Of a stretch of 64,000 nucleotides of DNA, positions 9,165 to 17,674 are shown one piece after another. The position numbers were made by a program, and so were the translations under genes. The stretch lies in contig NC_009012.1 in the NCBI RefSeq assembly GCF_000015865.1, forward strand, positions 1,612,001-1,676,000. The letters are read 5' to 3'. The notes beneath the pieces were generated by a model. It saw only the letters and a program-made list of their open reading frames with translations. It was not told the DNA's origin and made no database searches. The DNA is from Acetivibrio thermocellus ATCC 27405. GTDB lineage: Bacteria > Bacillota > Clostridia > Acetivibrionales > Acetivibrionaceae. Position 1 is the first letter of the stretch, and each line of letters opens with the position of its first letter.

Positions 9165-10421
9165 TTACATCTTCAACCTGCTTATTAAGGTGTCAAGACT
9201 TATTTCTTTTTGTTCTCCCGTCTCCATATTCTTAAGTACCGCCTTGCCCGACTCAATCTCATCATCGCCGAGGGCAATGCTGTACTTTGCTCCCAGCTTG
9301 TCGGCATATTTCATCTGCGCCTTAAGGCTTTTGCCCATCAAATCTTTCTCTGCGCTAAGACCTTCCTTCCGCAATTCATAAACCATCTTTTCCGCGTAAC
9401 TGTTGGCTTTGTCGCCTATCGCCGCAATAAAAATATCCGGTTTTTTAGACTCGGGGAATTTAATACCTTGATTTTCCATCACCATTAATAACCTTTCCAG
9501 TCCCATTGCAAAACCTATTCCCGGTGTGGGCTTTCCGCCGCATGCCTCAACCAATCCGTCATATCTTCCTCCGCCACATACCGTACCCTGTGCGCCGATA
9601 TTGTCCGACACAAATTCAAATACGGTTTTGGTATAATAATCAAGGCCTCTTACTATGTTTTTATCAATCTTGTAATCAATGCCCAAGTTTTCAAGCCCGG
9701 CTTTAAGTCCTTCAAAATGGTTCTTGCAGTCATCGCACAAATTCTCCACAAGAGCCGGCGCATTAGCCGTAATTTTTTTACAGGATTCCTCCTTGCAGTC
9801 GATAATTCTCAGAGGATTCCTTTCAAAACGTGTATTGCATGTAGCGCACAATTTACTTAGGTTCGGCCTTAAATAATCCATCAGCTTCTTATTGTATTCA
9901 GCCCTGCAGACGGGACAACCTATGCTGTTTATATTGAGGCTGATTTCTTTTATTCCCAGGCGGTCAAAAAACAACTTCACCATGCTTATTATTTCAACAT
10001 CGATTGAAGGACCCGGGGCTCCAAAAGCCTCGACCCCAAACTGGTGAAACTCCCTGTAGCGGCCTTTTTGCACATTTTCATACCTGTAAGCCGTAATGTT
10101 GTAATACAGTTTTACAGGCTGGGGAAGCGATGCCATGCCGTTTTCAATATAGCTCCTTACAACTCCCGCAGTTCCCTCAGGCCTCAATGTAATGCTTCTC
10201 TGCCCTTTATCCAGAAAAGTGTACATTTCCTTTTGTACAATATCCGTAGTATCCCCGACTCCCCGTTGGAAAAGTTCAGTATGTTCAAATACGGGAATGC
10301 GGATTTCCTTATAGCCAAAGTCATGACAAAGCTTTGCTATTTCCTTTTCTATGTAGTGCCATTTGTAAACCTCGGACGGCAAAATGTCCTTTGTTCCTTT
10401 AGGTGCCTGTGTTAACATCAT
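9165..10421 (-). CDS. hisS: Histidine--tRNA ligase
   Basis: HisRS charges tRNA-His. It is a class II synthetase of normal size (about 418 aa). Visible motifs are the N-terminal PKGTKDILP, motif 2 TLRPEGTAGVVRSYIE and YRYENVQKGRYREFHQFG, the histidine-specific GLDYYTKTVFEF, and motif 3 GIGFAMGLERLLMV. A C-terminal anticodon-binding domain follows. A zinc-like CPVCRAEY ... CATC ... CDDC set appears in the insertion domain, as in many Firmicutes. Two ATG codons are adjacent at the start (10421 and 10418); the second has the better spacing from GGAGG. It is the first gene of the hisS-aspS unit and is controlled by the upstream T-box. Confidence 0.97.
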   Translation of the reverse strand: MMLTQAPKGTKDILPSEVYKWHYIEKEIAKLCHDFGYKEIRIPVFEHTELFQRGVGDTTDIVQKEMYTFLDKGQRSITLRPEGTAGVVRSYIENGMASLPQPVKLYYNITAYRYENVQKGRYREFHQFGVEAFGAPGPSIDVEIISMVKLFFDRLGIKEISLNINSIGCPVCRAEYNKKLMDYLRPNLSKLCATCNTRFERNPLRIIDCKEESCKKITANAPALVENLCDDCKNHFEGLKAGLENLGIDYKIDKNIVRGLDYYTKTVFEFVSDNIGAQGTVCGGGRYDGLVEACGGKPTPGIGFAMGLERLLMVMENQGIKFPESKKPDIFIAAIGDKANSYAEKMVYELRKEGLSAEKDLMGKSLKAQMKYADKLGAKYSIALGDDEIESGKAVLKNMETGEQKEISLDTLISRLKM

Positions 10422-10474
10422 AAACCTCCAGTTTTTTATGTTTTATATATGTTTTATATAAATAATACTACTAA

Positions 10475-10775
10475 TTACTAAAGCCTCCCGTCCGACAAAT
10501 GCCAGGGACGAGAGGCTGTTTTCCCGCGGTGCCACCCTAATAGGCAATAGTACAATTGCCCTCTTTTATTCTTTAACGCAAGAATATACGGACAGGCCTA
10601 CTCGTATGCAAACTTTCAACCTGCCAGCTCCAGGGTGTCCTTTCACCAACCTTTTTCCTGAGAGTGCTTTCAGTCACGGCACTCTCTCCCTGCAGGAAGT
10701 ATTGGCTACTTTTCCCGTTCATGGCTGTTACAAGTATTTAAACTTTCCCTCTTTATGATTACCAAATTTACAATT
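10475..10775 (-). promoter_or_regulatory. T-box leader regulating hisS-aspS
   Basis: On the minus strand the conserved T-box core AGGGTGGCACCGCGG lies at 10524-10538. It is followed by a 12-bp terminator stem (arms 10482-10493 and 10506-10517). Upstream, the AGAGAG element and GGAGCTGGCAG fit a T-box stem I. The specifier region reads GTTTGCATACGAGTAGG; a CAU histidine codon is the likely specifier, which would match hisS, but this rests on alignment by eye. Uncharged tRNA-His would stabilise the antiterminator and allow transcription of both synthetase genes. Confidence 0.93.
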
Positions 10776-10783
10776 ATTATTTA

Positions 10784-10812
10784 ATTTTAATTGCCAAAAG
10801 GCCAATTGTCAA
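10784..10812 (-). promoter_or_regulatory. Predicted sigma-A promoter of the hisS T-box transcript
   Basis: TTGACA and TAAAAT are separated by exactly 17 bases on the minus strand, just upstream of the T-box leader. The spacer contains an imperfect inverted repeat (ATTGGCC tttt GGCAAT). Confidence 0.65.
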
Positions 10813-10885
10813 TAGTCTAAAAACAGAAAGCTTCAAAGTTGGTGGTTTGTTTGCATTTCCCCGTCGCTTCCAAAAATTAAAATTT

Positions 10886-12016
10886 TCATTCGGCTTGATA
10901 AGCTTCTTCCGATTCTTTTACTAAAGTGAATTTATCCTTCCATACAAGTTTTTGCACAATCCCTGAGTCAGCACCCGCTTTCTGCCAATTCATCAAATAA
11001 CCGTCATAGGCCTCAATAGCCGAAAGCATTTCGTCACACTTTACCTGGACAAAATTCTTCTGTGAATCATCCCATACATATAACGCATAGATATTGTTCA
11101 TTGTGCCTTCCGTTTCCAAAAACTGAATATCCACGTATCCATCCCGGTTGAGATCCAAAAATTTAATAATGGCGGATTTGTCAAAAGCTGATGAAACTGA
11201 CAATTCCAAAAGTTTCTTACCTTCCTCATTTTTCAGAACAAACTCGCTCATATATTTTTCCTTATCATAATTCAATCCGGCAGAGTATTTTATTCCGTCT
11301 TTACCCTGAGTAATATCATATTCCACTTTCTCAGACCCGTCTTTGTTGTAATATGTAATTTCATTAACATCAGCAACAAAAGAGTCGGCACACTCAATTT
11401 TATACTTATCCGCCTGATAATTTGCATCGGGATCTCCTTTGAACAAATAAACTTCCAAAATGTCGTAATCAGATTCAATCAGATAGCAAACATCGCCATA
11501 ACAGACTATATATTTGGTGAGTTCTTTTCCCGTTACACTATATAGACCGGTTATGCCGGAATCATCAGTTACATTGTCATAAATCCTTATTCTTTCATAG
11601 TTTGGAGACATCTCTTTTAAATATGACGCAATAGTTTGAATATCAGCAAAATCCATTTTTTCTATTTCCTGAATTTTAACAGACATACGGGTTTGTGGCC
11701 TGGTTTTACCTTTGTCAATTTCACACTCAAATGTTTCAGTATTATCACTGCGTTTACGTGATACTACATGAAACTCACCAATATCAAACGACAGTTTGCC
11801 GTACTGTATTTGCTTGTGACTTTCATCCGTATATGTTTCAACATAACTTGATTCACTTCCGGAAGAATTATTGGATTGCCCGCCGGACGTGTTAACGGGT
11901 GAAGCACCGGATTGGATACCGGACGAAGTGACGGCTGGGCTCTGTGTCATTACATTATCGCAACCAACCAGCACCAGCAAAGCTGCAACAATTATCATAA
12001 GTATTGTTTTTCTCAT
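10886..12016 (-). CDS. Putative lipoprotein, function unknown
   Basis: This 376-residue protein begins with a lipoprotein signal peptide: MRKTILMIIVAALLVLVGC, with the lipobox cysteine at residue 19. A serine/glycine/asparagine-rich linker follows (to about residue 58), then a folded region. Around residues 290-305 it carries LDLNRDGYVDIQFLE, resembling the calcium-binding LDxNxDGxxD loop of FG-GAP/VCBS-like repeats. I do not recognise a named family. The protein is expected on the outer face of the membrane. AAAGGA lies nine bases before the ATG. It stands alone between hisS and the FHA gene and is divergent from the latter. Confidence 0.8.
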   Translation of the reverse strand: MRKTILMIIVAALLVLVGCDNVMTQSPAVTSSGIQSGASPVNTSGGQSNNSSGSESSYVETYTDESHKQIQYGKLSFDIGEFHVVSRKRSDNTETFECEIDKGKTRPQTRMSVKIQEIEKMDFADIQTIASYLKEMSPNYERIRIYDNVTDDSGITGLYSVTGKELTKYIVCYGDVCYLIESDYDILEVYLFKGDPDANYQADKYKIECADSFVADVNEITYYNKDGSEKVEYDITQGKDGIKYSAGLNYDKEKYMSEFVLKNEEGKKLLELSVSSAFDKSAIIKFLDLNRDGYVDIQFLETEGTMNNIYALYVWDDSQKNFVQVKCDEMLSAIEAYDGYLMNWQKAGADSGIVQKLVWKDKFTLVKESEEAYQAE

Positions 12017-12460
12017 GTGTCACAATCCTTTCTTGTCAAGATTTTTGTACATTGAATTTCCATTAATTTCGTCTTTGTATAATTTTATTGTTCATTTATC
12101 ATCCCTTTAAAACATATATCAGGCTCCTTTTTTACAATATCAATATTGTTGCTTTCGCTTAATATTTTAGCATAAAAATATTCACTAAACACATTTTCCC
12201 ATCCGTCCCTGCTCCATCCTTTTTACCGCTACTTGCCGGCATACCAGGATCGAGAGTTTAATATTTAACACATATAAATCAATAGTTGCAAAATTACCCA
12301 TCCAACTGATAAAATAATGTTATACATATGTAGAATTTTAATAAAAAATGTAAAATAATCTCCAACAATCCCAAACGAAAGATAAAACATATATAGGGAA
12401 AAATCATTGAGAATACTATCATCACAACAATTTCTGTGAAAACAAGGAGGATATAATTAT
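12017..12460. other. Divergent intergenic region, lipoprotein / FHA gene
   Basis: The gap has no coding potential that I can see. It holds the predicted promoter of the FHA gene (12286-12315) and a short inverted repeat ACAATA-TCAA-TATTGT near 12135. The FHA mRNA would have a leader of about 140 bases. Confidence 0.4.
12286..12315 (+). promoter_or_regulatory. Predicted sigma-A promoter of the FHA-domain gene
   Basis: TTGCAA at 12286-12291 and TAAAAT at 12310-12315 are separated by 18 bases, about 145 bases before the FHA gene start. Confidence 0.45.
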
Positions 12461-14023
12461 ATGGTCAATGATTACCTGAAAAAATTTGAATTTAATTATG
12501 AAAGCAGTGCCACAGGCAGCTTTCTTGTTGTGAGCACGGATGCCGGTGAAAATGTGCTTTTATACCAGGTTGAAATGCTCGCCAGCAATCCAAACAAAAA
12601 TATCTTGCCCCTGGACATAAGACAAAAGGACGCAAAGTACAATTTTTACTACAATATTACTTCCAAACTGGCTTTATCCCAATATCTCAAACGCAACAAG
12701 CTAAAAAGGAATGATTTTATAAACATATTCAAAGATATAACAAAAACAATTTTAAGTGCCAAAGATTACTTACTGTCAGACAGGTCATTTATTTTAAATG
12801 AGGATTATATTTTTATAGATCCAAACACGATGGATGTTTCCCTGGTTTATCTTCCGCTGAACATAGAGAACAATGTAAATGAGCAGTTAAAAAATTTCAC
12901 CATGAACTTTATAATGTTCAGCGCAAATATTGAGGAAAACAACAGCGACAATTTCCTTCAAAGAATTTTAAATCTTTTGAAATCAGATACCTTTAATATT
13001 CTCGAATTTAACAAATTGCTGAATGATTTAGAGGCGGAATCCGGCATGCCAAAACCGGTCGTACAAAATCCTGCTGTTTCAGAGCAAAATGTGCCTTTGC
13101 AGGCTTCACCGACTCCGGCACCGCCGAAACCAAATATTCCAGGACAGGATATTCCCAAAACTTCCGTGCCAAAGCCACAGACGCCAAAACCGGGCCCGAT
13201 AAGACCAAATGTTCCAAAAACAGCTCCACAGGGACAGGTTGCTCAAAGACCTTCGAAACCTGTGAATACAAATGAAAAAACCGTAGTTAAAATGAAATAT
13301 AAAACCAGTGTGATAATAATCGGTGCCGTATTGCAGGCAGTTATTGTCATCGGATCCGTTGCCCTTTTAGCGTCAGGAGCCATGGATTCTTTAGGAAACG
13401 AACCAATTGTAAACATATTGGGCATCGGCATTCTGGCAGGTGCCATATCCTACGCCTTATGGAAAACGATTCTGAATGAAAAGAACAAGGTTGAAACAGT
13501 CACCAAAGTAGTGGAAAAACCTGATCCAAGACCGCAAATAAACATGGAAAAAAGAAATTTCACCACTGTTCCGAATATGCCAAACGTTCCTCCAAGAAAC
13601 AATACACCTTCGCAGCCGGAATATAATTTTAACAACGCAGGAAACGCCCGAAATCCTTTAAATGAAACAACAGTAATTTTTCCGACCCATGTGGAGGAAA
13701 CCGTTTATCTGGGCACCTCAAATTCATACCCTTATCTGCAGGGAACAGTAAACGGTGTGACTGAACAAATAATAATCAACAAACCCAGCTTTATAATAGG
13801 AAGACTGAAAAGCCAGGTGGACTACATAAGCCAAAACAATGCGGTCGGAAAGGTACACGCGGAAATAATATCAAGAGACGGACGTTATTTTGTGAAAGAT
13901 TTGAATTCCAAAAACGGAACATTTGTCAATGGTGTGAGAATTGCCGCAAACACCGAATATGAAATAAAAAACAATGACAAAATCACTTTTGCCAACAGTG
14001 AATATGTTTTTATAATTCCTTAA
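12461..14023 (+). CDS. DUF6382 / FHA-domain membrane protein
   Basis: The 520-residue protein has an N-terminal region (about 1-185) resembling DUF6382 and a proline-rich linker (about 195-265, many KPxxP units). Two hydrophobic segments follow (about 277-303 and 310-332), then a second polar linker. A C-terminal FHA domain spans about 441-518, with the hallmark residues IIGRL, VHAEI and DLNSKNGTFVNG. FHA domains bind phosphothreonine, so this is probably a membrane-bound reader of Ser/Thr kinase signalling. FHA proteins of this kind often lie next to Tad pilus loci, and here the gene is convergent with the Tad operon. The start has AAGGAGG at good distance. No Ser/Thr kinase is seen in the window. 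Confidence 0.85.
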   Translation: MVNDYLKKFEFNYESSATGSFLVVSTDAGENVLLYQVEMLASNPNKNILPLDIRQKDAKYNFYYNITSKLALSQYLKRNKLKRNDFINIFKDITKTILSAKDYLLSDRSFILNEDYIFIDPNTMDVSLVYLPLNIENNVNEQLKNFTMNFIMFSANIEENNSDNFLQRILNLLKSDTFNILEFNKLLNDLEAESGMPKPVVQNPAVSEQNVPLQASPTPAPPKPNIPGQDIPKTSVPKPQTPKPGPIRPNVPKTAPQGQVAQRPSKPVNTNEKTVVKMKYKTSVIIIGAVLQAVIVIGSVALLASGAMDSLGNEPIVNILGIGILAGAISYALWKTILNEKNKVETVTKVVEKPDPRPQINMEKRNFTTVPNMPNVPPRNNTPSQPEYNFNNAGNARNPLNETTVIFPTHVEETVYLGTSNSYPYLQGTVNGVTEQIIINKPSFIIGRLKSQVDYISQNNAVGKVHAEIISRDGRYFVKDLNSKNGTFVNGVRIAANTEYEIKNNDKITFANSEYVFIIP

Positions 14024-14059
14024 AAAGGAAAAAGTGTATATGAAAATGGCAGGGAGGAG

Positions 14060-14695
14060 TTACAGGAGCAGCAGGTAAATCAAAAAACCCAAGGTTAAAA
14101 AGGGTATAAATGGTATTCTGGATTTTGAGTTCGCTTTTTTTAAAATAAGAAGCACTATTCCCGTTATGCCGCTTAATATAAAAGAATAAAACAAGACTGA
14201 TATAATACCTGTAAGTCCGGTATAAAGGCCGGACACAGCGATAAGTTTTGTATCGCCCATCCCGACTCCTCCTTTAGTGGCAAAGGAGATAAGTGACATA
14301 ATTAAAGCAATTGCAATAAAAAGAATTACTGACTGTATAAATTTTTCCGGCTCAGCATCCAATGCCGCCATAACAAGTCCCAAAACTATTCCGGCAGCAA
14401 CCAGCTTGTTGGATACAATCCTCTCTTTATAGTCTTTTAAAGAAGAAGACGCCAGCAATATGTACAAAACAGCATAGCGAATCATTTCAAGATTTGTCCG
14501 CGACTTACAATATAAAAGCATAAAAGCAAGGGGAGTTAACACCATTACGACTATGTACTGTGGCTTTCCACATACATAGCCGAAAAACCACTTCAGTCTG
14601 TCTGCATCCCCGCATTTTTCATAATCAGTGGCAAGATTAATTATATAGGCTGATACAATTCCCAAAACAAGCAACAAGATATATGTCATTTGCAT
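14060..14695 (-). CDS. tadV: Prepilin peptidase, TadV/CpaA type (A24 family)
   Basis: This polytopic membrane protein (211 aa) is predicted to cleave the leader of Flp prepilins and TadE-type pseudopilins. The two catalytic aspartates of the A24 family are visible: KDYKERIVSN (first) and GVGMGDTKL (second, the GxGD motif). Several hydrophobic helices surround them. It is longer at the N-terminus than minimal TadV proteins. It is the last gene of the Tad operon, 45 bases after tadE. GGGG lies just before the first ATG; an alternative ATG two codons later has better spacing. It is convergent with the FHA gene with only 36 bases between stops. Confidence 0.88.
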   Translation of the reverse strand: MQMTYILLLVLGIVSAYIINLATDYEKCGDADRLKWFFGYVCGKPQYIVVMVLTPLAFMLLYCKSRTNLEMIRYAVLYILLASSSLKDYKERIVSNKLVAAGIVLGLVMAALDAEPEKFIQSVILFIAIALIMSLISFATKGGVGMGDTKLIAVSGLYTGLTGIISVLFYSFILSGITGIVLLILKKANSKSRIPFIPFLTLGFLIYLLLL

Positions 14696-14740
14696 ATTTC
14701 CCCGTTATTTGTGTTTAGCTTTACTCTTCCAATTTATACC

Positions 14741-15442
14741 TTACTTTTCCTTGTTTAAAAATTCTTTAACTTTCACAAAAATATTTGAGATTCCTTCTCT
14801 TACGTTTTTTACAATCTCGCCGCCCTTGCCTTCAAACACCTTGTTGTCCACTTCCTTGACAACATCAATAACAAAATCCGTGGTTCTTATAAATTCAACC
14901 GGTTCATTTATTACGGCATCCGAATGAGCTTTAATTGTTATAGTTTTTCCTATACCGAAAACTCTCAGCAGCGACGAAAAAGGATTTTTATATTTGGCTT
15001 TTACACTTACCCTCAGTTTTTTGTATACTATATAATCTTCCACTATACCTGCCTCTATTTCCAGTTCGATGGGCTCGCCAAGGATGGGAGAATCACTCAA
15101 TAAATATCCCGCATATTTTTCAATTTTCTCTTCCTTTTGCTTTTTACGTTTGCTCATCTCCCATATTCGCCAATACAGGTCTATGTCATCCATATTATCC
15201 AAAGTAATTTGACCATAAATCATGTCTTTGGACGGAGAGTTCCAAATTTCAGCACCACGCTGCGCCGTCCTGTCCGCAATAGCCTGTATACATGATTTTT
15301 GGTACAAAAACTCACTGACCAAAATCAGTGCGAACATGGTAAGAATTACAGCAGGGATAATTATGGCCGCCTCTACCGTAAAACTCCCTTTTCTGTCCCT
15401 GACAAGCCCTTTGCAGTTTCTCCAGCTCTTTTTCAATTTCAT
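14741..15442 (-). CDS. TadE-like pilus assembly pseudopilin
   Basis: The 233-residue protein has the TadE/G N-terminal signature: a basic leader, RKGSFTVEAAIIIP at about residues 19-32, and a hydrophobic helix continuing to about 50. This segment looks like a prepilin-type cleavage/anchor sequence, with E23 as the conserved glutamate. The rest is a mixed extracytoplasmic domain. It would be processed by the TadV peptidase downstream and act in pilus assembly. A 5-copy 15-bp tandem repeat begins 14 bases upstream of its ATG. A weak GAGGG serves as ribosome binding site. Confidence 0.82.
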   Translation of the reverse strand: MKLKKSWRNCKGLVRDRKGSFTVEAAIIIPAVILTMFALILVSEFLYQKSCIQAIADRTAQRGAEIWNSPSKDMIYGQITLDNMDDIDLYWRIWEMSKRKKQKEEKIEKYAGYLLSDSPILGEPIELEIEAGIVEDYIVYKKLRVSVKAKYKNPFSSLLRVFGIGKTITIKAHSDAVINEPVEFIRTTDFVIDVVKEVDNKVFEGKGGEIVKNVREGISNIFVKVKEFLNKEK

Positions 15443-15455
15443 ACAACTTGCCCTC

Positions 15456-15530
15456 TTGTCGAATAATTATTTGTCGAATAATTATTTGTCGAATAATTAT
15501 TTGTCGAATAATTATTTGTCGAATAATTAT
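15456..15530. repeat. Five perfect tandem copies of a 15-bp repeat
   Basis: The unit TTGTCGAATAATTAT is repeated exactly five times with no spacer. Each copy contains the palindrome ATAATTAT. The array fills the gap between the flp terminator and the tadE start. Perfect identity suggests recent expansion or slippage, and copy number could change tadE expression. Confidence 0.97.
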
Positions 15531-15584
15531 AATGTAAAAATAATTTATTTAATTTTATTTAATAAATAAACTAAATAAAAGATA

Positions 15585-15624
15585 AAAGAAAAAAGGATCT
15601 ATTAGGGCATAAGCTCATGCCCTA
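15585..15624 (-). terminator. Terminator-like hairpin after the flp pilin gene
   Basis: A 9-bp perfect stem (TTAGGGCAT / ATGCCCTAA, loop 6) lies at 15602-15624 and is followed on the minus strand by a T-rich tract. It lies 45 bases after the pilin stop. In Tad loci such hairpins often give partial termination so that the pilin is made in excess over assembly proteins. Confidence 0.7.
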
Positions 15625-15668
15625 ATATAACCAAGCCCTAAGATAACAATCAAGTATCGAAAGAAAAA

Positions 15669-15875
15669 TCATGTTGGAGCTGGTGATGTTACTCCATCTA
15701 AAACTTGACCCTTCACATCATCACCAAATATACTATCCGTAATGCTTTTCACAAAATTTATTATAGCTTTTCTGAAGATAAGGGCAATTGCTATCAAAAC
15801 AGCAATAATTATTACTATCTCTATTGTGCCCAAACCATCTTCTTCTTTAATAAAGTTTTTTATCAGCTTCAGCAC
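15669..15875 (-). CDS. flp: Flp1-type pilin precursor
   Basis: This is the major pilin of the Tad system, 68 aa from the chosen GTG. The leader MLKLIKNFIKEEDG is followed by LGTIEIVIIIAVLIAIALIFRK, the hydrophobic spine with the conserved glutamate. Cleavage by TadV after the glycine is expected. A short C-terminal tail ends in SPAPT. An upstream GTG (15884) overlaps the GGGGG ribosome binding site, so the GTG at 15875 with 8-base spacing is the better start. The gene lies between tadC and tadE and is followed by a terminator-like hairpin. Confidence 0.9.
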   Translation of the reverse strand: MLKLIKNFIKEEDGLGTIEIVIIIAVLIAIALIFRKAIINFVKSITDSIFGDDVKGQVLDGVTSPAPT

Positions 15876-15961
15876 TTGTTTCACCCCCTTTCACAAATTA
15901 ACCCAATAATTGTAAAAAATACAAATTTTTATATAAACTAATTATATAAATTACATGCCAA

Positions 15962-16831
15962 TCACATGCTGCCGGTCAGTGTTAAAACCGCCGGAGTCGC
16001 AACAATCAGAATCACGGCTATAAACATAAGCATCATGGGAAACAACATTTTTGTGGAAGCTTCCTCTCCAAGCCTTTTGGCCGCATGCTTCCTCATCTCC
16101 CAGCACTCTGCAGCCTGAAGTCTTAAAATAGACACCATCTCCGCATTACCTTTGTTAAGATTTTGCAAAAGTGCTGATACGAATTTGGTTATTTCAGGGA
16201 TTCTGCACCTGTTGGCAAAATCCTCAAAAGCGCTTGTCTCCGATTTACCTCCCCTGATATCCGCCAAAACCGTTCTCAATTCCTGATATAAAACAGTATC
16301 CTTTTCACTGTCGGTTACAGACTTCTCCCAGGCTCTTGAAACCGTCATACCCGCGTTCACAAGCAAAATAACCTTGTTTAAAAAGTCAGGAAAGTCAAGC
16401 TGTATGCTAAGCCTTCTTCTGTTAACTTTCCCACTAAGCTCCCTGTCCATAAAATACGGAACGGCCGCCGTTACCGCAATTCCAAACACCAAGGTTGCAA
16501 CATCCTGCGTTACGGCAGAGAGCAAAGAAAACAAAAGCAACATTAAAAACATGAGAACAATCTTGTTGGCATGATGAATCTGCAAATAATACACAGAATA
16601 TTTCATGCCCTTAAGTTCAGCGACTTTCGACTGAAGCATCCTGTCGTATTTGGAAGTATATTTGTATTTTATAATGTCAAGGATACAAAGCCCTACGGGC
16701 AGCAATCTCTTCAACTTGTACTCACTACTGTCCAACGGCTCAATATAATCGCTATACCTCTTGCTCGAAATTAAAAACAACAGCATAAAAAGCATCAAAA
16801 CCAAACCAAAAACTATTAAACCGACAATCAT
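15962..16831 (-). CDS. tadC: Tad pilus inner-membrane protein TadC (T2SS F family)
   Basis: The 289-residue protein has the T2SSF domain with the typical arrangement: N-terminal helix, two central helices (about residues 88-125), a cytoplasmic four-helix region with LLVNAGMTVSRAWEK, and a C-terminal helix (ILIVATPAVLTL). With TadB it forms the membrane platform on which the TadA ATPase acts. The gene is 11 bases after tadB, consistent with an operon. Confidence 0.9.
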   Translation of the reverse strand: MIVGLIVFGLVLMLFMLLFLISSKRYSDYIEPLDSSEYKLKRLLPVGLCILDIIKYKYTSKYDRMLQSKVAELKGMKYSVYYLQIHHANKIVLMFLMLLLFSLLSAVTQDVATLVFGIAVTAAVPYFMDRELSGKVNRRRLSIQLDFPDFLNKVILLVNAGMTVSRAWEKSVTDSEKDTVLYQELRTVLADIRGGKSETSAFEDFANRCRIPEITKFVSALLQNLNKGNAEMVSILRLQAAECWEMRKHAAKRLGEEASTKMLFPMMLMFIAVILIVATPAVLTLTGSM

Positions 16832-16842
16832 ACGCCCTCCAC

Positions 16843-17649
16843 CTAAATCTTTATGTCCATGATTTTCTTTGATACAAAATATCCAATGGCTATAATAATA
16901 ATTGCAAACGTCATCACTATCCTGCCAACTATTGTATCAAACACCGGAGCCATGTAATCCTCAGTGGTTAATGACAAAATAAGTATCATAATAAAAGGCA
17001 TTACAGATAAAACTTTCTGCTCAAACTTTTTTGCTGCAAGCAAAGTGTTTATCTCTTCTTTTATCTCAATCTTGTCATTGATGATATTGGTTGAGTTTCT
17101 TATTACATTTACCAGATTTCCGCCGGTTCTCTTGCAGGTTTTGAAAACATCAGTGAAGTTTTGTATATCTTCAAGATGAGACCTTTTTGCCAGGTCTTCC
17201 AGAGCATCTTCAATAGTTTCATTCATTTCAAGCCTTCTTACTATATACTCCACTTCCCGAATAATATACGTGTCAGGGTCCGGGTACAAAATACACAAAT
17301 CATTAAGGGCCTCTTTAAAAGCCGTCTCTACCGACTTTCCCGCAGTAAGGGAAGCCGAAATCGAATAAAGCAAATCTTTAAATTGCAAATTAAGCTCACT
17401 TTTCCTCTTCTCAATTATGTCTTTCGTTTTTCTCTTCGGATATAAAAGCGCCAAAGGTGTAAGAATCAATGCCCCTATTATATGGTGGTAGAAAATATAG
17501 CCTATTGCAAACAATACCGAAGCCGCAAGCAAAACATAAAAAACTTTCTCTTTTGCGCTCATAACATATACATCATAATCAATCAAACCGCTGTAATTTT
17601 GCTTCGCAGCCACTTCTTCCAATTCACTGTTTTGCAAATCCAGCTCCAT
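16843..17649 (-). CDS. tadB: Tad pilus inner-membrane protein TadB (T2SS F family)
   Basis: This 268-residue T2SSF-domain protein pairs with TadC. It has two membrane segments at about residues 35-65, a cytoplasmic helical region with LLYSISASLTAGKSVETAF, and a C-terminal pair of helices. The start has AAGGAGG upstream. It lies 25 bases after tadA. Confidence 0.9.
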   Translation of the reverse strand: MELDLQNSELEEVAAKQNYSGLIDYDVYVMSAKEKVFYVLLAASVLFAIGYIFYHHIIGALILTPLALLYPKRKTKDIIEKRKSELNLQFKDLLYSISASLTAGKSVETAFKEALNDLCILYPDPDTYIIREVEYIVRRLEMNETIEDALEDLAKRSHLEDIQNFTDVFKTCKRTGGNLVNVIRNSTNIINDKIEIKEEINTLLAAKKFEQKVLSVMPFIMILILSLTTEDYMAPVFDTIVGRIVMTFAIIIIAIGYFVSKKIMDIKI

Positions 17650-17674
17650 TCACACAGCCCTCCTTAAAGTCCGC

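Noticed and set aside
15456-15530. CRISPR array
   Set aside because: The 15-bp copies are directly adjacent with no spacers; it is a simple tandem repeat and no cas genes are present.
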